A DNA stretch of 64,000 nt from the NCBI GenBank assembly GCA_023055355.1, contig JALJCS010000024.1, positions 9,873,501 to 9,937,500 on the forward strand, given 5' to 3'. A program made the translations under genes and the position numbers. The stretch is from Agelaius tricolor. Its lineage: Eukaryota > Chordata > Aves > Passeriformes > Icteridae. The notes under the pieces are model-generated. The model saw only the letters and a list, made by a program, of their open reading frames with translations, made no database searches and had not been told where the DNA came from. Shown here in pieces: positions 1 to 12,360 of this stretch (within the stretch, counting starts at the first letter, position 1; the number at the start of each line of letters is the position of its first letter).

Positions 1-1655
1 TTTTTCTGAGTATATTCTAAGAATGATCATGAGAGGGAAATTAAGAGTGTGTCTTTGAGTTTTAGGATAGGAAAATTTTCCTGTGTCTGAGACAGGGGCT
101 TTGGGATACTTGGATTTCTGTCTTGGATTGGGATACAGATATTGCTGCTTCTTTTGCACTTGAATGAAAATCTGTGAGGACTGTGCTGAGAGAGTTAAAG
201 CAGTGACAGCAGATAACACAAGGCAATGGGATAATAATTTCTTGGGGCAAACTGTTCCTGCTGAGGTGCCCATGGTGGCAGCAGGTCTGTTTTTGTGGCT
301 GGATACTTGAATGTATTCAGGAGAGTAGGCTGAGTTACAGAGCCTGTACCCACACTGTTTCAGACAGTATAAGCTGTACCTGTCTGTACTCAGTTGTCAA
401 AACCAGGTCATCAGGCAGATTACTTTTACCTAATTCTTTGATAAACAGAAATTTTGACATGGGTATTCCAAGAGAAGGTGGCATAGTTACAGAATATTGC
501 TTATATTGGGGAATTGACTGGGAGGCCATGATAACTGAAAGAAGGGGATGAGTAAGTTAAACTTCCATCAGTCTCCTGACGGGGATCTTTTTGTCCATAC
601 AAAACCCTGTACATCTTGTAAAATTGCAGGGATGTGTTTTTCCCTGGATAACATCTGTCCCTGAAACTGAATTTCTGTCCTACAGAAAAACAACTTATAT
701 AAAAATCTCCTGGAAGTGGATGAGTTTCTGGTAAAATCAGTGGGTGTGCCAGTTACAAGTAAGACGAGACATATTAAGGTGGAAAAATTCTGCCAAACAA
801 ACAGTGTAAATTATAAATGAATGTTGCTGGGCTTGGTGCCTTCTGTAACACATTTAGAGGGATAGGCAGGAGGAGGCTGAAGCTGCTTTAAAAATGCTTC
901 TTTCACATCTTTTTACTGAATGCAAATGGGAAATGAAGCATCTTGCTGTTTTACATTCAAGGCTTGATTCCTTGAAATGCATGTTTAAAACAATAAATAG
1001 AAAACATTTTGTTTTGAAGTGGATTTTGTTAATAAGGGATCTGGCAGGGATGAGTATTTGTCTTTCAATTTTCCCTCAGAGGCAGCCCTGCTACATATAA
1101 TGACCTCCAATCTGTTTACCCAAGAGGCTGGTTGTGACAATGACACAAACAACAAATACAGTGGTAGAGTTTCTGGACATTCACTTAATGTCTGAACATC
1201 TTTACAAACTGCATGAGAAATGCTGGAGAAAGACTGAATCAGCAGCAGTGTGTTTAGGTATTTTACAAGTGAAATACTTTGCCCTGTGGAATTTAATTTG
1301 AGAACAGTTTGGCTATAACCATTGTTTTAGCAGTTTTACAAATCACTGATAATTTTTTATTTCTTTGAAAATACAGAAAAATGGAGATCTTAAAGTAATT
1401 CTCTGTCTGTAGTCTTTGGGAAAATATTTTAAATCAGCTTTGCAGAATTTGACCAGAATGTTTACCTTAGGTAAAGCCTTAGACAGATAAAATACAACTA
1501 GTGCTTTTCTGGTTTGTTTTTGTATTAGTGTAATCACTAACTGGGGTGAAAAGCAGACGAGTGAGTTTATTCTGTGCCTATGTAAATTTAATGAGGAGTA
1601 TGCAAGACTTCTGTACATTGCTTCCCACTTGCAAACAGGTCTGCTCAGTATTGTT

Positions 1656-1708
1656 TGGGCAGGAGGAGGCAAGGGAGAGGAGGAGGTGAGAGAAAAGGAA
1701 GGGGGAAG
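1656..1708 (+). repeat. Purine-rich (G/A) tract
   Basis: A run dominated by GGA and GAG triplets with few pyrimidines. It is low-complexity intronic sequence with no coding signal. Confidence 0.6.
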
Positions 1709-3981
1709 GTTAGCCTGGTAAATAATTGCACATACTAGGATTTTCTTCAGTACAATGTTTCATGTGTTTGGTTGTGTTATGGAGGGTGATTCAGTGACCT
1801 TAATTATGGGTGATATTCTGCACTGGAAAAGAAGTAAGGTAAGGGTTGCTGTATTTGTTAATGTTTGGTCTGAAATGGTTTAGCAGTGCTGCCCATAGCT
1901 TAAGTCTTTAGATAATCATCTTGGGTGAAATGAATGAGAAAAAGGGACTGCCAGGAGCATACTGATAAGGCTTACTTGCCATTAGCAGCAATCTTTGGAC
2001 TATCTAGCTGCACTAAATATTCTTTATGAGAATGTATTTGGATTGCTCACAGAACTATGTAGCTCATAGCACTTGAACTCCCTTCATTTCCTGGTAGCAC
2101 ACTATTTCACTCTAGAGGCTGTCATGGCATTGCTATGGAAACAACATTGCTGTTTCCAGCATGTGCTCATCTTGAGACTCATCTTGACTAAAATACTCAT
2201 TTCTCAGTCAGATCAATATAGTCCAGGGTTATCCTGTTTTAATAAAAAATTCCTTCTTCTGTGTCCCAAAAGGGTTAAGCTAATTAGCAAATCACCATAG
2301 GGCCTTCTTACAGTCTAATGTATTCTGGTATTTGAGGCATATCTTGGATAGTCAGTTTGTTAGGCACCATATCTTGGGAAAATGAATTTACTTAAGAAGT
2401 AAACAACAGGAAAAAAATAGAAAAACCCAACATAACATGGTACATTGATGGAGACCAAGTTTGTGGCAGCCCACTGTGCATTTGAATGTAGTGCATGTAT
2501 AGGGCAAATACAGAGCTCTGGGAGCAGCCTAGGCTGGGGGAAGTAACCAGCCTTACAAAATCCCTGTCCCTGCCTCGGTGCTAAGTATGTGAAAGCTAAA
2601 CTGAAGCAGATCTGCAGTATTGTCTTGTTATTTGTGGAGGAAGTTTATACCCTTGAGTGAGAAAAGGCTGTTTGTATAAAAATGCCTGAGTGAGGATGAC
2701 TGTGCACAAGCCCTGTGCACAAGGATGCATTTTCTGTGCTCTCAGAAGTGTGTCTGCATTGTGTGAGAAACTGCTGCCACCTGCACCCACTGCACTGTTT
2801 GGGAGATGGCAGACCTTATTCTCTTTTGAGAGCTCTGTCTAAGCCATGTTAGCACTTCCTATCCTGTCAAGAAGAGGGTGTCAATCTCTGTCAGGTATTT
2901 AAAAGGTGAATGTTACACCATGGAGTCATATTCCAGCTGAGTTACTACTAGCAACATTTGAGTAGCTTTTCCTCAAATTTGTGTTCTTCTTTTGTTCTTT
3001 ACTTCCTAGAGTCTCTCCCTCTCCCACATGCACTGTGTCTCTCTCTGGTAAAGAAGAATGAAGATGCCTGCAAAGCTAAAATCAGGTCTGTAAGTTAGAG
3101 GATTGCAGAGGTGCCATGTGCACTGATCCCATGGTTTGGAGAGCTCTCTGATTCTAAGTCTTGAGAAAGGATTGCTTTGCCTTTCTCATTAAAACACTCT
3201 TACATGAACAACTGAGGGGGAAAAAAAAAGCTTTTTCAATGAGCTGATTAGATTCTGGGTTGATGGGATTCCCTTGCTAGACCCCACTTTTTCAGAACAG
3301 AATACTGTCTAGTAAAAGAGTCTTCTACTAAGAGTTGGCAGTGGCAAACCCAAATATTTTCATATCTGCCTTGTAGTTCCTTAAGCCTTGTAGACCCTTT
3401 TCTTTCCCAAGAATTTTCCATTTATGTTACTCTTATCTGAAGCAATGGAAAAATTTTTCATGAGAAAAATTACTGTAGTGGAGGGAAATTGATTGTTACC
3501 CATTTAGCAACAATTCACGATCTATTTCAGGTTGTTTTAAAGTGATGTGATTCTTAAAGCTCTGCAAAATGGCAGGTTCCATTGACTTTGCCTTTTAATT
3601 TTCTGGGTTTGAGATCTTTTCAGATTATTAAAAATAAATTATTTTGAAATTGGTACAGATACCAAATCACCTGGTAATTTGAGGAGTGCTTACACTGGTG
3701 TAGTTCAGTAGTAACTTTTGCTGAGATGTAATTAATAGATTAGCAGCAGGTGCTGTGGTTGTTATATAGGTTTTATTCCTAATGCTTGTTATTTCTGTGT
3801 CAGCAAAGGTATGTATGAAGGGCACCAGGCCATAGATCATATACTGAGGCTTAGGTTAGGCACAAACTCCAACATAAAGCTCCATAAAGTGCTGCTGATG
3901 GGACCACAACAAAGTGCTGTATAGACATGTATTAAGGGTGCTTAAAGGAATTCTTGAAATAATGAAAAATAGCCCCTTATT

Positions 3982-4017
3982 AGATTATTTTAATTAAGAA
4001 AGATTATTTTAATTAAG
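3982..4017 (+). repeat. Tandem 17-bp duplication beside the CR1 fragment
   Basis: Two identical AT-rich 17-bp copies start at 3982 and 4001 (period 19). They directly precede the CR1 fragment. They could be a slippage duplication or a trace of a target-site duplication. Confidence 0.6.
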
Positions 4018-4024
4018 TAAGCAA

Positions 4025-4368
4025 AAAGCATAAGCAATTCAGATCATCTCCAGAGCTGGACACAGCACTCCAGGTGGAGTCTGACCAGAGTGGAGTAGAG
4101 GGGCAGGATCCCCTCCCTTGGCCTGCTGCCCACACTGCTTTGGGTGCAGTGCAGGCCACAGTTGGTTTCTGGGCTGTGAGTGCATCCAGCCTCTCATCCA
4201 GCAGCATCCCCAAGTCCTTCTCACAGGGCTGCTCTTGAGCCCTTCATCCTCCAGCCTGAGTTGATACCAGGGCTTGCCCTGGCCCAGGTGCAGCACTTTG
4301 TACTTGGTACTGTTGAACCTCATGAGATTCTCTTGGCCCCACTTCTTGAGCTTGTCCAGGTCCCTCTG
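4025..4368 (-). mobile_element. CR1 LINE fragment (end of ORF2 region)
   Basis: Read on the - strand, the block begins with the CR1 sequence for D-L-D-K-L-K-K-W and continues M-R-F-N-S-T-K-Y-K-V-L-H-L-G-Q-G, the highly characteristic CR1 reverse-transcriptase C-terminal region. It then continues through [10 protein letters not shown]. Frames are broken, so it is a dead copy. Unlike typical CR1 copies it stops without the octamer-repeat 3' tail, so both ends appear truncated. It lies in the PPP2R2C intron, antisense to the gene. Confidence 0.88.
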
Positions 4369-7300
4369 GGTAAGTCCTTGGTGTGTGTTTTTGGTGGCTG
4401 AGTGTTAGGAAAAATGCAATAGGGATTCTTTTATTAAAATCACACAATAAATGTTTTTAGTGTCAGTCTAGGGGTGAAATTAGTAAATAGGTAATGGTGA
4501 TAGGTAAATAGGATGTGTAACTGTAAGTTGTCATCTTCGCTGAACTGCATAGAATCCCAACAGTAAATGGAGCCTTTCATGAACTCTCAAAAGACTAATT
4601 TGTAAGAAAAATTCTGTGTGTCCCCAGTGCAAAGTACCAAGAGAGATCTGCATTTCTAGGATCACTTAAATGACTTTGCCTAGTAGGCACTAATGTAGAT
4701 ACAGCTTCTAAAAAATACACTGAATTGTCTTCTGCTTCTGTTGAGGTAAAACTACAGTTCAGATACAATATTATTTCTGATGTGGTCATCATTATTTAGA
4801 ATATCTTAATTGTGTACAGCTTTTAAGCTTTTCAGAGTAAGAAAAGTTGTGTGTTCATATGTGAGCTCCTGCAAATTGCAGTCCTTATCGCTAGCTGTGT
4901 AATTCAAATACTAGATAATAATTACAGCAGTAAGGCTGTGTGAATGGGCACTATAATCTGTACCTTGCAGATTATTTGTTTTCAAGAAGTCCAGAGAAGT
5001 CTCAGCATCTTTTTGGAGATCTCTTAAGGATTTATAAGTTCAGATTTAGGGAGCTCTGAAAACCATGACTAAATCTGCAGAAGTGGTCTTTCAATACTTA
5101 GTTTGGTTTTGCTTCTTGCCAGAGGACACTTTGTGATCCCTGTCAGGAACAATTGTTTTTAACTATTCTGATTACCTTAAATTGACTCCTATCTTAGGAA
5201 TTTGACTGTCAGCCAGTCAGAGGGAATTGGATGACAGAGCATGACTGATAGCCAAAGGAGCAATATCTGAGCTAGTTAAGCAGTATTTTAGCATTGAATC
5301 CCTGAGTGAGATCCTCCTGGCCATGCAGCTGAAATGTGCATTGCAGTGAAAGCAAACAGTGCATGGCCTGAGTGTATGATACCAGTGCCATCAGGGCAGG
5401 GGATGGCATTATGGAAATATTCCCTATCTAGCCATCCTCCAAAGTAAATAAATTGGAAGAGTTGAATCTGGCTGTGAAAAACCAATTACAGCTGAGGCCT
5501 TTGCATTCTTGGCTATGACCAGTCTGTTCCTTTTTCCACAGTTGCTTTTAAGGAAGTTAATTTAAGGTGATTTGAGCATAGCTATAGCCTTGGGATAATT
5601 ACTGCACTGTAGATTTATTATTTAATAGAAATATTAATTTGTTAATCAGAATACATAATTTTCTTAGTTATCACTCCTGTCCATACACAACTTGAGGTAT
5701 GTGGTTACATTATTCTTTTAATGGATTTTTTTATCTAGCCCTCTGTCTTCTCTAATGCAGTTGTCCCCACGTAGACACCCATACCTGTGATTCCATTCTG
5801 CAGAGGTAAGGAAAAACATAGCCTGAGGCATTAGAGTACTCTTGCTTTTTGTAAAATGTATAGTGAATTGTAAAAAGGAAAAAGAAAATTCACTGGAGTT
5901 GTAGCAAATGATAGAGAATAGTGTGAAATTGTGAGCCCGTAAACACCATTTCAGGATTCCTTAATAGGGCATTAAAGAACACAACTGAGATTTCACTGAA
6001 TTCATGTGTTTATAGAGCAATCTAGGCAATGTGACTCTAGGAGATACTTAAAATTTTACAATAGGTGCAAAGATGTCTTTTCACAGATCTCCACAGAGCC
6101 AACTGCTTTCCAGTGTAATAGGGATGGTAGCAAACAAGTTACTATTGCTCTCTAAAATATCATTATCCCAACCTTTCTCAAGTTTATTGGTATGGAAGAG
6201 AGAAAGAGCATATAATAGAGCTGAAATGAATGTTAGCATCAACCACAAGATTTCCTTTTTCAGCAAAGAAATTTCAGGTGTTATCCAGAATCTGAGATCC
6301 TTAGCAGAGAGGGATTTGGGAACTATGTCAAAGAATATTAAATTACAGATAAAGGATCACATCATGGAACTGATCCTCATCTAAGCAGCACTCATATTTT
6401 AGTGTAATGTGACTGCAGTCAGTGAAGTTATTCTTGTAGAAATGGGTAACAGGATTCAGTCCAAGATTTATTGTCTTAACTAATTTCATTTCTTCAGCTG
6501 ATGAGTTTTAATCAGTGTGTTGTCATTGTAGAAGCTTTTAAATTGCATGCTTCAGTTTCCCTCTGGATTAATTTCTCATTGAAGCTTTTTGAAAATGAGC
6601 CATTCTCTGTTGTCACAGGTGCACTCGGTGTATCCAACTTGAAAAACGTGTATTATGAATTTATTGAAAGTTGGACAAAAACCCCATTTACACAGTTCTA
6701 GGTACAATTATATGAAAAGATAATGTACAAATAATTTAATCAGCTCTGCCAGAGGGGAGAATTCTCTTAAATGAGTCTAATTATTCTAATTCCCATGCGA
6801 GTTTGGACTTGAAATTAACCTTGCAAAGCACAGTCTTCTCAGAGTATTAACAAAAAAAAGAAGAAACTATAACTTGTTTTGCTCATTAGCTAAAAAAATC
6901 TTTAGCTTGAAGAATACTCATACAAAGACAGACAGATGTCACAAAAATACTCATGGGGTCATCTCAGGTATTGTGTCAAGCTTCAAGTCTGTACCTGTGT
7001 GAGCTGTCAGAACCTGAGGCCCTGGAAGCTTTTCTCACTCTTAAAAGAGCTGGGACACTCCAATTAATGCACACATTCCTTCATTTTGTGTTGTAATAGT
7101 ACACATTGGTAAGGACTGCATGTGAAATTGCAATAGTTTGCACCTTTGGAATAGAAATGCTCTGTAAATAAAGGCCATATTAACTTTCACAAAGTTATAG
7201 CACCAGTCTTAAGAGTAAGTTGATTTTGACTGTTGTCATACTGCATGCTGATGGGCATTTTTGAAAATCCTTTCAAGTGAACTGAGCAACCAGATAATAA

Positions 7301-7791
7301 GTCCTGCCATAAGATTTTATTCAGGTATCTTATGTAACACAGTATAGGGGATTTGAATGTAAATTTTATTAGTGTTTTTAAAGTAGCTATTTTTGGCTAT
7401 TTTTGAAGATAGTTTTATTTCACTACTTCCATAACAAACATGCAGGGAAGGGGAGAGATTTATGCTCTGAAAGACACTCGTAGCTAGCTAAAGTTTGCAA
7501 AAATGTATCATTTGTTACTCAAATTGAAAAATCAGTAAAAATAAGGAATTTCTCCAGCCTGGTGTGCTACAAATACTACTGTATAAGGGTTTTCTGAAAT
7601 GTATATGAAAGAATAAGTTGCATATTATGAAAGAAAAGTCGCCACCCAAATGTTCTATACCCTCCAGCTGAAATTTCTGTGTCTGCTTTTATTTAAGAGA
7701 CAGATCTTCCTCAGCTGCATGGGATTTTAGTAATTACCAAAAACAAATTTCTTGATAGGAATTATGTGTTAGCACATAGGTTATTCACTAC

Positions 7792-7854
7792 AAAAAAAAA
7801 AAAAAAAAAAAAAAAAAAGAAAAAAAAGAAAAAAAAAGAAGAAGAAAAGAAAGA
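7792..7854 (+). repeat. Poly(A) run grading into an A/G tract
   Basis: Twenty-seven consecutive A at 7792-7818 are followed by A runs interrupted by G at spacings of 2-9 bases. No transposon body is recognisable upstream, so it may be the tail of a retroposed element that has decayed or a simple repeat. Confidence 0.85.
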
Positions 7855-9558
7855 CATTTCATCTCTTATTTCCAAGTTATGTCGGAAAAAAATCCCTGGC
7901 TATTTTTAAGATGGAGCTTGGAGAATTTTATATGTCATATTTCTCTGTACTACCAGGGACTCTATGCAGTAAACTAAGTAGATCCCTCTCAGTTTTCTGT
8001 TAATGTATTTCAGGAAAGGTTTGTGAACAATGAGATTATATTGCTTTTGTTTATAAATTATCCCTGCCTTATTAATGTTGACTCACTCTTTTCTTGGAAC
8101 CTTTGCCAGTGTGTAGTACACGATGCTACTTAACCACACCACGTAGAACAACACTGCCTAAGAGAAGCTCAGCTCAGGGACTTCATGGTGCTCCTCTATT
8201 AATAATTTATTTGTACCTGAGGCTCTTCTGGTATTTGTGTTCCAAGTGTAACATCAAGCGTGCCACAGTAGTTTCAGACAAATCATAATCAATTAATATG
8301 CAAATTTATGAACTAAATATGACTTTGTAATCTTTCAGTGACTGACTGCAGGTGTGTATTTATGAAGGCAGCTCTTCCTCTGCTGATTCATCCACTTAAC
8401 TTTTCTTTCAGCTGTGTTAATGCAGATAATGATGTCTTTGCTCTTGAAAATTTCAATCTGCATATGGTTGTTGTTAAAGCAGGCATGTGACTGTGTTTAC
8501 AGTTGAAAATGTGGGTGCTCTTTTCAAAAAAACAAGCAAAAAAATTCCATTCCTAAATTAATTAAAGTTTTCCATTTTCTACTTCTAAAATCATAATTCT
8601 CTGAGTAAATCAGTGGTTGCAATGTGTAGCAACAGGCCTTTCTATGATAAAGTTTGGATATGATCTGCACCATTTAAAATGGTCCCTTTCCTATCAGTGC
8701 TACTCTACAATTCTCTGCATTCAACACTTGGTCAAATGTTGCAGCTACTCCATAGGCAGTTTCTCTTATATAGTAGAGTTGTTTGTCTACAACTTGCATA
8801 CTCCAAAGTCTGATGTTTACTGAATTTATGGCAGTAAAAGCAATTTCCTAAAATTTTACTATGTACATATAAAACATGTTGATTCTTTTTTCAAGTAATA
8901 TTTGTGTAATGGAGATTCAGGGCTTTCTTGCTGCTGTCTCTTTTATCCTACCAAGATAATAGGAGTGCAAAGTAATTCTGATGTTGCAAAAATCAGAGTG
9001 AGGTCTCCCAAATTCAGAATGAGTCTTTAGACCAGCATGCATTCTGGGAGAAAGTTGCAAAAGACAAATGTTATAATGAGAATAATAATAACCACTCAAA
9101 ACCAATTATTCAAGAAGAGAACTGAGTGAATGCTGTCATGACTGGACAGCTGCAGGTAGGGAGGTGAGAGGCCACTAGATCAGAATACAGTCTTGCTGGC
9201 TTTTAACCTTTGCCAAGCCTTTGCTACTTCCTACCTCAGTTTAATTTTCTGTAAACCATTAGCGCTAATACTGACTCTACTTTGCTTTAAACCTAATGAA
9301 TGGAAAATGTTTCTAATACTGCTCTGAATTTCTTGCTATATATCTCCAGTTCCAAATGAAACTTGAGACAGAAATTCTAGAAGTTTCAGCTTTGGCTCAG
9401 AAGTTGGATATTTAGGTTACATTCTTGAACAACTGTTGGCCCATCATCCTGAGGCTCTCTGTTTTCTATCAGCTGCCAGATAAATCAGTAACATCTTGGT
9501 TCCTAAACACATAGAAAGGGTGTGAGTGTTCACCTTTGTGATCCTCATGTGTTGTAAG

Positions 9559-9835
9559 TGTCATGGTTTTAGAAGGCAGAAATAGAGAGCAGAACCAGGC
9601 ATGACTCTGGCTGGAGCATTACGTACTAGACTGTGAGGAGACGTGGGCCATCCTGTACTGACAGTGGTGTGCTGAGGATAAATGTGAGGCCATGGCCCAA
9701 GAAGCATCATTCCAGCATGCAGACCTCTTATTACCCACGCTGTATAAAAGTTCACTGCCAATAATACAGGAGGATGTACTGAATATATCATCCTGTCTCT
9801 GGATGAGCTAGATCTCAACCTCTTGTTTAGCTAAC
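9559..9835 (+). mobile_element. Possible solo LTR-like remnant
   Basis: The block begins TGTCATGGTTTTAG, a start I associate with avian LTRs, and contains a TATAAAA motif near 9743. I cannot see a confident end or target-site duplication, and no internal retroviral coding sequence is present. The call rests on general resemblance only. Confidence 0.25.
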
Positions 9836-12331
9836 ATGGCCAAATTCTCTTTTGTGGCTAGTTCTAGCTGAATAGATGGAAAGTTTATTGCTACTGCAGC
9901 CTTTTGCTATGACCATGACTTTCCTCTTCTACTAACAGCTCTTTGTCATCTAGCTTAGTCTGTAATCCTTGACATAAGAAACCTCAGAACTCCAAAGAAC
10001 TGTGTTAACATTACTTAATCTCTTCTTTGTATGCTCTTTGTACGTGTTCTTTGTATTGTGAGCAGTCCCTTTACTTTGTGTTTGCACAGCACCTGACATA
10101 ATTGGCTATGGTTTGGCCTTCCACATAGAGCTAACAAGCCCCATAGAGGTTTTTACTCTTTCTGTATCTCATAATCCTGATAAGAGGAAAACTACAGAAG
10201 CCTTTGTACTATTGTAATGGCACTGTCAGATACTCTTTGATAAAGACATTTTATTTCCAATCAAAATCAAGTCATTTAAATTGGTGTTTTCAGCAAATCA
10301 CCACCAGTGTTAAGACTGTTGCCAAAGTTCCCAACTGCAGTATGATGTCTGAAGAATCACTGTTATAAATACCATGGAGTTAAAAATAGAATTGGGCAGA
10401 CATTGTACAACTTACTATGGATCGATATCTTACATTAACAGGTATTAGGTTCAAGGCAGCTGGGAGGAGCACACACTTATGCAGTTCATGCTTTTGTGGT
10501 CCAGAACAGTCAAAGGATACAGAAAATGTAATTGCAACTCTCTGGGCTTCTAATAAAACCCTTATAGTACATGCTTTTAGAGGAGCACTGGGCAAATGCT
10601 GTGCGATGGAAAACATTGGCACTGTGGCTATTAGGAGTACTTGGAATATAAATACTCTCTTTGCCTAAGGTAAAACACTGGAATTTGAAGAAAGGTCACA
10701 TCTATTAACCTATTGACAGTTCATTTCAGACCCCTTGACTCCTGGACAACAGGCCTGAAATACAGAGCTGGAGAAGCTGGACTTTATCCAATGCTGTCCA
10801 TACTGCCAAGTGATGCCTATTATAGAATTGTCATTCAACAGTGAAAACATACAGTGTATCTATAAGAAATGTGAAGAAAGGAGTGAGTTGATGGTTATTT
10901 GAAAGTTAGGGCTTGCTTCTTTTATTGATAATAAGATTGATTTAGTCACATCATGATGTTGTCAAGCACACTGAGGCCTAATGTACCCAGCCTGGAAGAA
11001 AGCTGGAGCCATTTGGAATTCGTTTTCCCAACTGGCACATGGTGTAGGAATGCTGTAACCATCATGTAGGAAGTGTAAAACTGGTAGAGCTTGATTTGTA
11101 GGCATCACAGTTCCCTCCTTGTAATGAAAATAGTGTGCACTAAATGACTTGCAGGGGAAACCACTCAGAGAAATGCTTATATTAAAAGTGTAGAGCCTCA
11201 GCAGGACCACAGTAATCAATTACTCTAAACTCAAGCCCTGGCAGCTTCCATGAATTGCTATTGATTTCAACTGCTAGTCAGTGAATCTTTCTCAGGCTAG
11301 GCAGGAATGTAGGTGTGAGATGCAGACAAAATTAGTAACCTGAACAAACCTCTGTGGAAAACACAGGGAACTGCCAGATTTGGTAAAATATGTTATGCCG
11401 AAGGTTATTTTTTGAAAGTGCTTAAATTTGCAAAAACCTAAGTCCCACGCAAGGATAAAAATGAAGTGTCATATCAGCATATATTGAAATAAGAAAGATG
11501 AGAATTTTGTTTTTCTTGTGAAGTTATTATGGAAAATTTTGTCTGCCTTTCTAAAGAAAGCCTCACCTCCTCCATTGCAGTTGAATAAAGGGGGAAGGGG
11601 GGCAAGTAATTTTTTTTCTCGAGCCTACTTCTGACCATAGAAACTATTTCTTTCTTGCAGTTAACCCACAAGTCATTTAAAAATTATTCCAAAACAGTGG
11701 TAGAAGATTTAATGCTTTAGATGTCATAGCTTGTGAGCTACAAATTTGTTCTCTACAAAATTCAGTTTCTTGTAGAATTCCTTGATGGTTTCAAGAAGCA
11801 GCTATTTCTTTATGCATACTGTTCACTTCAAAGGGAATTTAATCTGTTTTGAGGAGGCTGCTATGTTTCCATTATCATACAAGGAAACTTATTCTGGGAC
11901 CTTTTTTGCTCAGCAGGAACTCTGTGTATTTTCCACATTTTCATTATTCATGTTTTGGCATGAGCATAAAGCAGGCATGCTCATTTATATTCTAGCTGAT
12001 CAAGAGGAGAAGTCTGATTAATATGAATTTTGGATCAAGGTGAGGGTCAACTTTGTAACCTGCAATAAAAGAAACTTTCTGGAGTGACTTCTCCCAGAGG
12101 GGAATATTTCTGTTAGATCAGTGGCCCAGAGGCAACGGAACAAATTTCCTTCCTCCTGTTACCCTCATTTTGCTATCAGCTGCACAGCAGCAGCACACAA
12201 TACTGGATTAGAACTAAACAGACCATATAACTGAATGGTGTACTCAGATCACATTCCTCACACTGCATATCATTGCAGGTTGTTAATCATGCCTTTCCTT
12301 ATGCTCTTTCCTTTCTCCTCTCTTAGAATTT

Positions 12332-12360
12332 TTCTTCTCTCCCCCTCCCCCCTCCCTCAG
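12332..12360 (+). repeat. Pyrimidine-rich tract ending in CAG
   Basis: A C/T stretch of CTCCCC type ends in CTCAG. It resembles a splice acceptor tract, but no conserved coding sequence follows it. Confidence 0.5.
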
